DNA of 64,000 nucleotides from Novosphingobium subterraneum (GTDB taxonomy: Bacteria > Pseudomonadota > Alphaproteobacteria > Sphingomonadales > Sphingomonadaceae): contig NZ_JRVC01000010.1 of NCBI RefSeq assembly GCF_000807925.1, forward strand, positions 99,378-163,377. Direction: 5' to 3'. Below the pieces are notes generated by a model. That model was given only the letters and a program-made list of their open reading frames with translations, made no database searches and was not told the DNA's origin. The translations under genes were made by a program, and so were the position numbers. Every line of letters begins with the position of its first letter. The stretch's first letter is position 1. Shown here piece after piece: positions 52,648 through 61,197 of the stretch.

Positions 52648-53576
52648 ACATCGACAGACGAGGTTTCGTCGGCGGCGCAGCCGCCCTTGCACTGACCGGA
52701 TCGGCGGTGCAGGCAAAAGGCGTCCTCAGGGGAGACAAGACCATGGCCCGTTACATCAGTTTCCGCCGTCCCGACGGGACCCCCAGCTTCGGCCGCCTCG
52801 ATGGCGAGACCGTACATGACCTCGGCGCCCAAGGCGCTGCGGCATGGTTGAAGGACGCCGTGGCAGGTGACCTTTCCGTGCTGGCTGCCACCGCGAGCTA
52901 TGCCCGCGCCGACGTGCGCCTGCTCCCGGTTATCCCCAACCCGAACAAGATCCTCTGCGTCGGCCTCAACTATGCCACGCATGTCGCTGAAACCGGGCGG
53001 GATCAGAAGGAATACCCGGCGATTTTCACGCGCTGGGCCGACAGCCTGATCGCCGATGGCGAACCGCTGGTGCGCCCGCCCGAAACCACCCGCTTTGATT
53101 ACGAGGGCGAGCTCGCCGTGGTGATCGGCAAGGGCGGCCGTCGCATCCCGCGCGAAAAGGCACTTGAGCACGTCGCCGGGTATTCGGTGTTCAACGATGG
53201 TTCGGTGCGCGACTGGCAGCGCCACAACATCCAGTTCACGCCCGGCAAGAACTTCCCCGGCACCGGCGGCTTCGGCCCTGCGCTCGTCACGCCTGACGAA
53301 CTGCCCGATCTGGCCGAACAGCGCGTGCAGACCCGGATCAACGGCCAGCTCGTGCAGGACCAGCCTGTGTCGGACATGGTCTGGGACGTGGCTTTCGTGA
53401 TCGAATACTGCTCGACCTTCACCACGCTGGAACCCGGCGACGTCATCGCCACCGGCACCCCCGGCGGCGTGGGCGACAAGCGTACCCCCCCACTCTACAT
53501 GAAGGCCGGAGACGTGGCCGAAATCTCGATCGGCAAGGTCGGAACCCTGACCAACCCCGTCATCGACGAGGCGTGA
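52644..53576 (+). CDS. Fumarylacetoacetate-hydrolase-family protein with possible Tat-type leader
   Basis: A 310-residue reading from a TTG at 52644 that overlaps the dioxygenase stop (TTGA). The first 30 residues look like a Tat leader (DRRGFVGGAAALALTG, ending QA). A second start, ATG 52743 behind GGGGAGA, would give a 277-residue protein beginning MARYISF, as normal for the family. The core is complete: NPNKILCVGLNYATHVAE, YEGELAVVIGKGGR, FNDGSVRDWQR and the metal and substrate region GTPGGVGDKR. Such enzymes hydrolyse or hydrate ring-cleavage products such as 2-oxo-dienoates. Which start is used, and thus whether any is exported, is open. Confidence 0.88.
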   Translation: MNIDRRGFVGGAAALALTGSAVQAKGVLRGDKTMARYISFRRPDGTPSFGRLDGETVHDLGAQGAAAWLKDAVAGDLSVLAATASYARADVRLLPVIPNPNKILCVGLNYATHVAETGRDQKEYPAIFTRWADSLIADGEPLVRPPETTRFDYEGELAVVIGKGGRRIPREKALEHVAGYSVFNDGSVRDWQRHNIQFTPGKNFPGTGGFGPALVTPDELPDLAEQRVQTRINGQLVQDQPVSDMVWDVAFVIEYCSTFTTLEPGDVIATGTPGGVGDKRTPPLYMKAGDVAEISIGKVGTLTNPVIDEA

Positions 53577-54415
53577 TGTCTGCTGCCGATGCGATTGCCG
53601 CGATGGGCAGTGCGCTCGGCCCGCAGGTGGTCGAGGCTTGTCGCGCGCTGTTCGATGACGAGCAGCGCGGGCTTGCCGCACGCGTGCCGGCCTTGGCCGT
53701 CGATTGCGTCTATGGCCCGCATGAGCGCCATCGGCTCGACCTTTATCGTACTGCCGCCGATCGCGACCTGCCGGTCGTCCTGTTCGTGCACGGGGGCGGT
53801 TTCCGGCTTGGCGACAAGGGTGATGAAGGTTCCTGGCAAAATGCCGCGGTGGCTCGGACGATGGCGGAGGCCGGGTTCCTCGGCGCGGCGATGAACTACC
53901 GGCTCCTGCCCGATGCGCGCTGGCCGCAGGGTGGCGAGGACGTGGCGGCGGCGGTGGAATGGCTTCGCGACAACGCCGCAGAGCATGGTGGTGACCCGGC
54001 GCGGATCGTGGTGGTTGGCACCTCGGCGGGGGCGGTGCATATCGCCACGGCGCTGAAGCTGCAGCCGGATCTGCCGGTGGCCGGGGCGGTGCTGCTTTCG
54101 GGGTTGTATGGTTACACCCCGCTGGATGCCAAGGACGAGCCGTACTACGGCCTGAACGAGGACTACGCGGCCAGAATGCCGCGTCAGGCCATTGCCTCGA
54201 CCAGCATCCCCTTGTTCATCTGCTGTGCGCAGTACGATCCTCCACGCTTCCAGGCCGAATTCCTTGGCCTGATGGCAGAGCGTCTCGAACGGCACGGCGC
54301 TTTACCGAACGGCATGATCCTGTCCGGACATAACCACTATTCCATGGCCATGCACATCGGCACCGCCGATCGCCGTCTTACGGATGAGATGGTCGCGTTT
54401 ATCAGGGGCGTGTAG
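53576..54415 (+). CDS. Alpha/beta-hydrolase (HGGG esterase type)
   Basis: A 279-residue hydrolase of the hormone-sensitive-lipase/BD-FAE-like type. The oxyanion motif is [11 protein letters not shown], the nucleophile is Ser in [10 protein letters not shown], the Asp candidate is in CAQYDPPRF and the His is in [10 protein letters not shown]. The ATG overlaps the FAH stop (TGATG); a GTG one codon upstream is possible. It completes the aromatic operon and may cut an ester or a C-C bond of the ring-fission product. Its last 14 bases overlap the end of trhO on the other strand. Confidence 0.88.
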   Translation: MSAADAIAAMGSALGPQVVEACRALFDDEQRGLAARVPALAVDCVYGPHERHRLDLYRTAADRDLPVVLFVHGGGFRLGDKGDEGSWQNAAVARTMAEAGFLGAAMNYRLLPDARWPQGGEDVAAAVEWLRDNAAEHGGDPARIVVVGTSAGAVHIATALKLQPDLPVAGAVLLSGLYGYTPLDAKDEPYYGLNEDYAARMPRQAIASTSIPLFICCAQYDPPRFQAEFLGLMAERLERHGALPNGMILSGHNHYSMAMHIGTADRRLTDEMVAFIRGV

Positions 54416-55334
54416 CACCGATGTGACTCGTGCCGCGGGCGCGCGCGAGCTTCTCCTGACGGTCACGTTCGCGGGCCGAAGCGCGTTGTTCGTCTGTCCG
54501 CTCATCGTAGCAACCTGCGCAGGAGACCCCATCTTCATAGAGAGGTGAAGCACGCCCTTCCTCATCCACGGGTCGGCGACAGGCACGGCAAAGGACGTGG
54601 CTGCCGAGCGCAAGGCCATGGCCCACAGTCACGCGCTCGTCGAAGACGAAACATTCGCCGCGCCACAGGCTTTCATCTTCAGGCACTTCCTCGAGGTATT
54701 TCAGGATGCCACCTTTCAGGTGGTAAACCTCCTCGATGCCTTCAGCCTTGAGGAAGGCGGTGGATTTCTCGCAACGGATGCCGCCGGTGCAGAACATGGC
54801 AACCTTGGGGGTCTTTCCCTTACCCAGCAGCCGCTCGCGTTCACGGCGGAACCAGCCGGGGAACTCGCGGAAAGTTGTCGTCTTCGGATCAATGGCGCGT
54901 TCGAAGGTACCAGCGGCCACTTCGTAGTCGTTTCGGGTGTCGATCACGATGGTTTCGGGATCGGCGATCAGCGCGTTCCAGTCCTGCGGCGAAACGTAGG
55001 TGCCAACGCTTGCGCGCGGGTCGATGCCCTCGACGCCCATCGTCACGATCTCGCGCTTGATCCGCACTTTCATGCGGTAGAACGGCATGGCGGATGCGTG
55101 GGAGTACTTGACGTCGGTATCCGCGCAATCGGGCTGGGCACGGATGAAATCCACCACATGGGCAATGCCCTCGGCGCTACCGGCGATAGTGCCGTTCAGC
55201 CCTTCGTGGGCAACCAGCAGCGTACCCTTGATGCCTTGCGCCTTGCAGGTGCTTTCCAGCGCATCGCGCAAGGCGGCAGGGTCCGCGATTGGCGTGAAAC
55301 GGTAAAGCGCTGCGACGGTGACCGAAGATTCCAT
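54402..55334 (-). CDS. trhO: tRNA uridine(34) hydroxylase, rhodanese-type
   Basis: A 310-residue TrhO (YceA). The N-terminal domain has [18 protein letters not shown] and [13 protein letters not shown]. The rhodanese domain has [19 protein letters not shown] and the active-site loop [16 protein letters not shown], and a C-terminal cysteine-rich tail follows (CRACRRPV, then SCAGCYDE). It hydroxylates U34 of tRNA in an O2-dependent way. It starts nine bases after the AdoMet decarboxylase stop, so it may be read through from that operon, although its role is general. Confidence 0.93.
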   Translation of the reverse strand: MESSVTVAALYRFTPIADPAALRDALESTCKAQGIKGTLLVAHEGLNGTIAGSAEGIAHVVDFIRAQPDCADTDVKYSHASAMPFYRMKVRIKREIVTMGVEGIDPRASVGTYVSPQDWNALIADPETIVIDTRNDYEVAAGTFERAIDPKTTTFREFPGWFRRERERLLGKGKTPKVAMFCTGGIRCEKSTAFLKAEGIEEVYHLKGGILKYLEEVPEDESLWRGECFVFDERVTVGHGLALGSHVLCRACRRPVDEEGRASPLYEDGVSCAGCYDERTDEQRASARERDRQEKLARARGTSHIGATRP

Positions 55335-55343
55335 GCCGCGCCC

Positions 55344-55718
55344 TTAGGGCAAGTGGCAGGGTTTGTCAGTCCCGAGACGCTGCAGCGAATGCTGCCGCGC
55401 AATCCTGCCACCGAGCATGGAGGCAATTACCGCCAAGCCAGCCGCAGCATCGGCGTTCTCGCCACAGACAAACAGGTCTACCGCCGCTACTCCGGTCTCC
55501 GGCCAGGTATGGATCGATATGTGCGATTCCGCCAGCATGGCCACCGCGGTCAATCCCATGGCTTCACCGAAATGGTGCAGATGCACGCCGACGACGTGCG
55601 CCTTGGCCGCGCTAGCAGCCATGCGCAGGACCTGTTCCACATGCACGGCATCATCAAGCCTGCAGCATCCATCAAGATCGGCGATGAGATGGACACTCGT
55701 GCCGGGAAGATGAACCAT
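55344..55718 (-). CDS. speH: S-adenosylmethionine decarboxylase proenzyme (SpeH/SpeD-type)
   Basis: A 124-residue proenzyme. The self-cleavage site lies in LAESHISIHTWPETG; Ser65 becomes the pyruvoyl group, with His70 and Cys85 (DLFVCGE) as partners. These match the Ser63/His68/Cys83 set of the Thermotoga-type enzyme. It makes decarboxylated AdoMet, the aminopropyl donor. Its ATG overlaps the stop of the flavoenzyme gene (shared base 55718), and the aminopropyltransferase-like gene is two upstream, so donor and transferase are coexpressed. Confidence 0.93.
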   Translation of the reverse strand: MVHLPGTSVHLIADLDGCCRLDDAVHVEQVLRMAASAAKAHVVGVHLHHFGEAMGLTAVAMLAESHISIHTWPETGVAAVDLFVCGENADAAAGLAVIASMLGGRIARQHSLQRLGTDKPCHLP

Positions 55719-57334
55719 CAGGCGAGACTTTCGAACGGATGCGCAAGATGGGCAAGGGCGCTTTCGGCGGCAATCACGCCGCGATAGTGCGCTTCCTCGA
55801 ACAGGGAAAGGCCCGAAAGGTCGGAGTGGGCAAACCACAGCGGCGGTGCCCCGCGCTGCGCCGCCATCCTGGCTGGATCCGACAGAAAGCCCGGCTCGGG
55901 CCGCACCATGGCATGGCCCCAGCGCCACACATCAATCCGCTCGATCGCGCCCGAAAGATCGGGGTTCATCGCCAGAAGATCATCCTGCACGATGCGCTGC
56001 CAGGCTTGCAACGTGCGGGTCATGAGAATCTTGCGGGCCTGGCTCGGCGTTTCACGGCTGAGCGGGACATACCAGGTCAGTACGGTCGGACCGCCATCCG
56101 CCGAAGAGGTCTGGTGCGTGGCGACGACATACCCGAGGCTTTCGCTCGCTGCCGAGACATTGTCCCACGCCAATGGTGCGCCCTTGCCACGCGGCGGGCG
56201 GCTGACCGTGACATTCGCCACGACCCACGGCGCATAGGTGAAGTGACCGCTGGCCGTGTGTTGCGGCGCTATTCTTTGGGCGACGAAGTGGGGCATCGCG
56301 AGGACGGCGGCGCGGGCGCGAACGATGCGTGTGGCGCTGGCGCGATGATCGAAGACATGGGCGAGTACCCCTGATCCGTCCGTTTCGATCCGGATCAATG
56401 ACCGCGCCAAGCGCAGATGTAGCGCGATCCTGTCAGCCATTGCCCGGACCAGCCGGCCATTGCCTTCGGGCCAGGTCATTTCGCGGTCACCGTCGGCGCC
56501 CGCTGCCCAGCCACGACGCCCGGCGAAATAGTGGATGCCCGCCCAGGCCGAGACGTTCTCGGGCTCCGAGCCATAGTCATCCCTGCAGCAATAACGCAGG
56601 TGGGCGCGCAATGGGGCTGAAGTATAGCTATGTTCATCAAGCCATTGCGCGAAGCTTTGCCGGTCGAGCGAGCGGTATCGCTCATCCGTACTAGAGAGCG
56701 CCATGGGTGACGCGAATGCGTGCCTGCCATCCCGCCCGATGGCCTCACGAAACCCGGACATCGCAGACGTGAACCTTGCCTGCTGGGCGTAATCGTCATT
56801 CGAAAGCGCGGTCTGGGGGACAAGACCTTCCTGCCATTTGCCGCGCCATAGCAATCGCTCCTCAAGGTCGGCGCAAAGCTGCAGCGGATCATAGACCGGC
56901 GCGCCGTTCGCTTCGCCCGTTATCATGCCGAAGCCTCTCAGCATGTGCCGCAGGGCGCGGGCTTCACGGTTTGGCACCGGCAGGTAATGCGCGCCAAGCG
57001 GATAGGCGCTGATGGCGTTGCGATCCGATCGCCCGTTGCCGCCGGGCGCGTCTTCAAGTTCAAACAGGGCAAAGCGGGTAAAGCCGGCTTCGGCCAGGCG
57101 CCAGCCGGCGGCAAGGCCTGCGACACCGCCGCCCGCAATCAGGATGTCGATTTCCTCTACCGGGCCTGATGGTGCCGGAAACCGGCCTTCCCGGATCAGG
57201 TGGCCCCGCTGCCAATCGGTGCCGGACAGGGTGCCGGGCAGCGCTGGCTGGCTGCATCCCCCGAGCAGCGCCGTCGCCCCCGCTCCGACCGCTGCGCCAG
57301 CAAGCACCTGCCGCCGGGTTGGCTCAGCTTTCAT
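55718..57334 (-). CDS. Tat-exported lipoprotein-like FAD-dependent amine-oxidase-like protein
   Basis: A 538-residue flavoprotein. The N-terminus is a Tat signal with lipobox (TRRQVLAGAAVG, then ALLGGC with Cys27), so it should be folded with FAD, exported and lipid-anchored. The FAD site is DILIAGGGVAGLAAGW followed by FELEDAPGGNGRSDR. The mid-region has YCCRDDYGSEPENVSAWAGIHYFAGR, and the C-terminus is GLSLFEEAHYRGVIAAESAL, as in NAD(P)-binding-8/amine oxidases. Linkage to AdoMet decarboxylase and an aminopropyltransferase suggests a polyamine or aminopropylated substrate. It overlaps the upstream gene by 11 bases. Confidence 0.85.
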   Translation of the reverse strand: MKAEPTRRQVLAGAAVGAGATALLGGCSQPALPGTLSGTDWQRGHLIREGRFPAPSGPVEEIDILIAGGGVAGLAAGWRLAEAGFTRFALFELEDAPGGNGRSDRNAISAYPLGAHYLPVPNREARALRHMLRGFGMITGEANGAPVYDPLQLCADLEERLLWRGKWQEGLVPQTALSNDDYAQQARFTSAMSGFREAIGRDGRHAFASPMALSSTDERYRSLDRQSFAQWLDEHSYTSAPLRAHLRYCCRDDYGSEPENVSAWAGIHYFAGRRGWAAGADGDREMTWPEGNGRLVRAMADRIALHLRLARSLIRIETDGSGVLAHVFDHRASATRIVRARAAVLAMPHFVAQRIAPQHTASGHFTYAPWVVANVTVSRPPRGKGAPLAWDNVSAASESLGYVVATHQTSSADGGPTVLTWYVPLSRETPSQARKILMTRTLQAWQRIVQDDLLAMNPDLSGAIERIDVWRWGHAMVRPEPGFLSDPARMAAQRGAPPLWFAHSDLSGLSLFEEAHYRGVIAAESALAHLAHPFESLA

Positions 57335-58874
57335 AGCGGCCCCACTCCGCGGCGAAGCTGCGCACCAGGGCCTGGTTGTCGAGCCTGTTCACGGGCGCTG
57401 GGCGACGGGCCATATCGGGCGGAAAATCGAACATTGCGCGTTCGCTGGCGGGGGTAAGGAATCGGAGGTCTTTCGGCAGTTGCACCGCATCGGACGGGAA
57501 GACGTGGGCAGCCATGGTGAAGCCCCATTCGCCAAAGCTCGGCACATAGGCATGATAACCGCGCACGGTGAGCCCGGCGGCCTCCAGCGTGCTGGCGACG
57601 GTCCAATAGGAGCGCGGCGCAATGAGCGGGGAGGTGCTCTGCACCGTCATCACGCCACCCGGGGCGAGGAGGCGAGCGACTTGGCGGTAGAATGTCTCGG
57701 TATAGAGCTTGCCCAGCGAAAATTCGGTGGGATCGGGAAAATCGACGATGATCGCGTCGAACTGGCGCCGTTGTTCGCGCACCCAGCGAAAGGCATCGGC
57801 ATTCACCATCGTGAGCCGAGGGGAGGCAAGCGCCCCGGCATTGAGATGCGCCAGTTGCGGCGTATCGCGGAAGAGGCGGGTCATCTCGGGATCGAGATCG
57901 ACCAGCGTAACATGCCCAACGCGGCCGTCACGAAGCACCTCGCGGGCGGCAAGGCCATCGCCGCCGCCGAGTATCAGCACCTGCCGAGGCGCAGCGACCC
58001 GGCCCAGCACCGGCCACACCAATGCTTCGTGATAGCGATATTCGTCGCGCGTGGAGAACTGCAGATTGCCGTTGAGATAAAGCCGCAGATCACCGTCCTG
58101 CCGCGTAAGCACGATGCGTTGGTAGGGCGTGGAGCGGGCATAGACCACGGGCTCGTTGTAGAACGCAACTTCGCTCCAGCGCTGCAGCCGGTCGGCAAAG
58201 GCAAGACCACCAAGCAGCGAGGCGGCGACCAGCACCGCCGCGATCATGTCGCGCCAGATGCGTTCCTGGCGACGCAGAGCGATCAGCAAGGCGATCGCTA
58301 CGGCCACGTTGGCAAGGCCGAAAACGAAGCCGGTGCGGATCATGCCCAGTTTGGGCACCAGCACCAGAGGGAACAATAACGAGGCGATCAGCGCACCGAC
58401 ATAATCATACGTCAGCACGTTTGAGACAAGTTCGCGGAAGGCGAACCGGTGGCGCAGGATGCGGATCAGCAGCGGGATTTCCAGCCCGACCAGCACGCCG
58501 ATGGTCATCACCAGGGCATAGAGCGCAACCCGAAAGTCTCCCACCAGCGGGAAAAGCAGGAACAGACCGGCCGCAGACCATCCCCCCAGCGCTGCAATGA
58601 GGATTTCCACCCGGACGAACACCGCCATCTCGCCCGAACGCACATGGCGCGACAGCCAGCTGCCGACGCCCATCGCAAACAGGTACGTCCCGATGACGGT
58701 GGAGAACTGGGTAACGCTGTCGCCGAGCAGATAGCTTGCCAGCGTGCCCGCCAGCAGTTCATAGATCAGGCCGCAGGTGGCAACGACTAGGACCGAAACC
58801 AGCAGGATGACCGCAAGCGAAGCCGGCGCTGCATCCCGCCCGGCGTTGCTGACGGCAAGCGGTGCTTCATCCAT
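57324..58874 (-). CDS. Membrane-embedded spermidine-synthase-like aminopropyltransferase
   Basis: A 516-residue protein. Residues of about 20-215 form seven or so TM segments. Residues of about 235-500 form a spermidine-synthase domain with LYLNGNLQFSTRDEYRYHEALV, the AdoMet-type motif VLILGGGDGLAAREVL, the acidic VTLVDLDPEM and the catalytic Asp in IIVDFPDPTEFSLGKLY. These match active aminopropyltransferases. The ATG at 58874 overlaps the DUF350 gene by eight bases. It probably transfers aminopropyl from the product of the AdoMet decarboxylase to an acceptor at the membrane. Confidence 0.9.
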   Translation of the reverse strand: MDEAPLAVSNAGRDAAPASLAVILLVSVLVVATCGLIYELLAGTLASYLLGDSVTQFSTVIGTYLFAMGVGSWLSRHVRSGEMAVFVRVEILIAALGGWSAAGLFLLFPLVGDFRVALYALVMTIGVLVGLEIPLLIRILRHRFAFRELVSNVLTYDYVGALIASLLFPLVLVPKLGMIRTGFVFGLANVAVAIALLIALRRQERIWRDMIAAVLVAASLLGGLAFADRLQRWSEVAFYNEPVVYARSTPYQRIVLTRQDGDLRLYLNGNLQFSTRDEYRYHEALVWPVLGRVAAPRQVLILGGGDGLAAREVLRDGRVGHVTLVDLDPEMTRLFRDTPQLAHLNAGALASPRLTMVNADAFRWVREQRRQFDAIIVDFPDPTEFSLGKLYTETFYRQVARLLAPGGVMTVQSTSPLIAPRSYWTVASTLEAAGLTVRGYHAYVPSFGEWGFTMAAHVFPSDAVQLPKDLRFLTPASERAMFDFPPDMARRPAPVNRLDNQALVRSFAAEWGRYES

Positions 58875-59076
58875 GCACGGCGGCGGCGATGATATTGGAT
58901 ATGCCGATGGCAACGGCTCCGGCGAGCAGCGCCACGGCCAGGTTCTTGCGCTCGATGATCTCGCGCCACAACTCGCCCGGGGTCAGCTTGTCGACCAATA
59001 CGAAACTGACGATGAAGATGACGATCCCCAGTCCGGCATAGAGCATCGTGGCAAGGAAGACGTTTGCGGTGAGCAT
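58867..59076 (-). CDS. DUF350 small membrane protein
   Basis: A 69-residue protein with two TM segments (MLYAGLGIVIFIVSFVLVD and AVALLAGAVAIGISNIIAA) and a short charged loop between them (KLTPGELWREIIERKN). This is one half of the usual DUF350 repeat, as in the E. coli YjfL neighbourhood, where DUF350 also sits with polyamine-related and PspA genes. Function unknown. It lies between the 48-residue membrane protein and the aminopropyltransferase. Confidence 0.88.
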   Translation of the reverse strand: MLTANVFLATMLYAGLGIVIFIVSFVLVDKLTPGELWREIIERKNLAVALLAGAVAIGISNIIAAAVHG

Positions 59077-59102
59077 GGCAGGCTCCTTTCAGGATCCGGT
59101 GA

Positions 59103-59249
59103 TCATTTGTGCGATGGGCCGGTGTGGCCCGATGCGACGGGGCGGTCTTCCTCGTCGCTGTAGAACGAATAGGCGTTGAAGGCGGCGAACAGCGCCGCTG
59201 CCAGCAGCGCAAGGCTCCACAGCGCGAACAGGATCAGGCGTCTGGTCAT
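59103..59249 (-). CDS. Small single-TM membrane protein (48 residues)
   Basis: MTRRLILFALWSLALLAAAL begins the protein. It has one TM of about 20 residues, then FNAYSFYSDEEDRP and a short tail. The ATG overlaps the stop of the long DUF4178 gene by four bases (ATGA), and DUF350 follows 26 bases later, so it is a real member of the operon rather than a chance frame. I do not recognise a named family. Confidence 0.7.
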   Translation of the reverse strand: MTRRLILFALWSLALLAAALFAAFNAYSFYSDEEDRPVASGHTGPSHK

Positions 59250-60508
59250 TTGTCGCGGAACCTCCACCACAGGATGGTGACTGGCCAGGCGAACAGGACA
59301 ATGACCAATGTCCACCACATTCGCCACGACATTGCGCCGGTCTCTGCTTCCACCCAGACATTGATCGTCTCGACCGAGCCCCAGGCGTCGTTGATTCCAG
59401 GGTCGACCGGCCAGCCATGCGCAGAACCGCTGACGTAGACATCGTAGGTGCCGCGCGGCACGTGGCCAAACATGGTGTCGCCATGATGGCTGCCTTCGCT
59501 CCACGCCCCATCGGAATCGGTGCCCGCATAGTGCTCGACCAGACCGAACGCATCGATCGACTGCTCGCTTGAACGATCGACCAGGTTGTATTCGAGATCG
59601 ACCCAGCGGTTTTCGAACTGGTTGGTGTCCGCTTCGATGGTAACGAACTGCCATGGCCTGCGCACGATGATCGTGCCGACCTTGACCGGGGCGATCTGCC
59701 CGCCGACCGGAACCTGAACCATCGCACTTGTCCTGGTGCTCGGCCCGGCGAGTACAGCCATGGCGATCGCGGCGATGATCGAGACAGCCAGTGCGAGCTT
59801 GAACATGTTGCCAAGGTCGTCCTGCTCCATGCCGATCGCGGGCCGGAACAGCATCGGCCCTCTCGCTGCCTTGCGCCTCGGCAGACTGCGACGCCTGAGG
59901 CCGAAGGCGGCTTCGACATCGGCTTCAGGCACCGGCACAAGCTGTGTCCAGTTCTCCTCACCTTCCGAAACCTCACGCGAGAGCATGGTCTGGCCCGACT
60001 GGAACAGCGTGGCGGTTGCCGTATCGCCTGCCTTCACGCGCCAGTAGAATTCCCCCGCCACCGCGGTAGTCGAGGTCGTCTGGTCCCGGCCCATGCGCGT
60101 GAATGGCGTACTCCGCCAGTAGACCCTGTCACGGGGGCCTTGAGGCCGATCCGCCAGCATCGTGCCGAATTGCCATTCGCCATCGCAGGCCACCAGCCAG
60201 CGATAGCCGAGGTACGGGTTGAACAGCAGGAACTCCTGCCAGATGGTGATCTGGTCCTTGCGGCGCAGCGCGCCGACGACCTCCCATTCCTGCCCGAACA
60301 GCGTGCCGCGCTTGCCCAGTTCCAAGGCAAAATTCTCATTGGCGCGCTTGTACTTGCGGATCAGCGCCACTTCCGGCCGCGATACATCGAGCAGCGATCC
60401 GCAATGCTGGCAGGCAAGGTTGACCGTAAATCCCGCCGCCCGCACTTCGATCGTCCCGCCGCAGGCCGGGCAGGTGACCGCTTTGGCGCCTGCAGAGCCA
60501 GCAGTCAC
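59246..60508 (-). CDS. DUF4178 protein, long form with zinc ribbon and two TM segments
   Basis: A 420-residue protein. The N-terminus has a zinc ribbon (CPACGG and CQHCGS). The DUF4178 domain follows at about residues 55-200 (LGKRGTLFGQEWEVVG, then EFLLFNPYLGYRWLVACDGEW). TM1 is at about 245-263, an extracytoplasmic beta-rich part follows (VDLEYNLVDRSSEQSIDAFG, then GTYDVYVSGSAHG), and TM2 is near the C-terminus (MWWTLVIVLFAWPVTILWW). The function is unknown. Its start overlaps the short DUF4178 gene by four bases. Confidence 0.85.
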   Translation of the reverse strand: MTAGSAGAKAVTCPACGGTIEVRAAGFTVNLACQHCGSLLDVSRPEVALIRKYKRANENFALELGKRGTLFGQEWEVVGALRRKDQITIWQEFLLFNPYLGYRWLVACDGEWQFGTMLADRPQGPRDRVYWRSTPFTRMGRDQTTSTTAVAGEFYWRVKAGDTATATLFQSGQTMLSREVSEGEENWTQLVPVPEADVEAAFGLRRRSLPRRKAARGPMLFRPAIGMEQDDLGNMFKLALAVSIIAAIAMAVLAGPSTRTSAMVQVPVGGQIAPVKVGTIIVRRPWQFVTIEADTNQFENRWVDLEYNLVDRSSEQSIDAFGLVEHYAGTDSDGAWSEGSHHGDTMFGHVPRGTYDVYVSGSAHGWPVDPGINDAWGSVETINVWVEAETGAMSWRMWWTLVIVLFAWPVTILWWRFRDK

Positions 60509-61164
60509 CGCAATTCTCCGGGCACAGTCCAGCCCTCGATCTGACGCAGGTTTCCGGGCTTGAGGCTGATCAGGTCCCAGCTATCGCCAAACCACGCCGT
60601 TGTCGCGCGCTCATCGCGCTGAAGGGAAAGGACTTCGCCGCTGGCGGAGCGGAAGTCCACGCTGGTCATCTTCGTGCCGATCTGCGTGGGGATAGGCAGA
60701 TCACCCTCGCTGCCAAGGCATTCGACCTGCTTGATGTCACTTGCAAACAACTGGCGTCCATCAACCTCGATCACGTCTCCCGGCGTTATTGTGCCGCCTT
60801 CCGCAAAGGCGCGGACGTCCGCGCGGTCGAGCAGTTGTGGCCACTCGGCTGTCAGCATGAACATGCCAGCTGCCTCGGCCAGCCAGAACTGCGCGCCACT
60901 TTCGGCCATGGCCAGCCATTCGTTCCACGAGCCCCCGGCCCAGGCCCAGCGCACCCGGCCGACCACGACCAAGCTGCGTCCCTCGGCCACCAGCGTGGTG
61001 CCAAGCTGGATCGGTGAAACATCGAATGGCAGGACTGCAACCTTGCCCACATCCTCGATACCGAGCCCGTGGCGCAGGATCAGTGTCTGGCAGTAGGGGC
61101 ATGTCGCATAGGGAAGGGACGGGCCTCGCAACGGCACCTGCGCTCCGCACGAAGGGCATTTCAT
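60505..61164 (-). CDS. DUF4178 protein, short soluble form with zinc ribbon
   Basis: A 219-residue protein from the ATG at 61164, chosen because GAGGGA lies upstream. It has an N-terminal zinc ribbon (MKCPSCGAQV and CPYCQTL) and a DUF4178 domain with GTTLVAEGRSLVVVGRVRWAW and WLAEAAGMFMLTAEW. There is no TM. Two DUF4178 paralogues side by side, one soluble and one membrane-bound, suggest a complex, perhaps at the inner face of the membrane beneath the SPFH protein. Confidence 0.82.
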   Translation of the reverse strand: MKCPSCGAQVPLRGPSLPYATCPYCQTLILRHGLGIEDVGKVAVLPFDVSPIQLGTTLVAEGRSLVVVGRVRWAWAGGSWNEWLAMAESGAQFWLAEAAGMFMLTAEWPQLLDRADVRAFAEGGTITPGDVIEVDGRQLFASDIKQVECLGSEGDLPIPTQIGTKMTSVDFRSASGEVLSLQRDERATTAWFGDSWDLISLKPGNLRQIEGWTVPGELR

Positions 61165-61197
61165 CACGTCCCTCTTCCCCCCAATGCGAGCGCGCAA

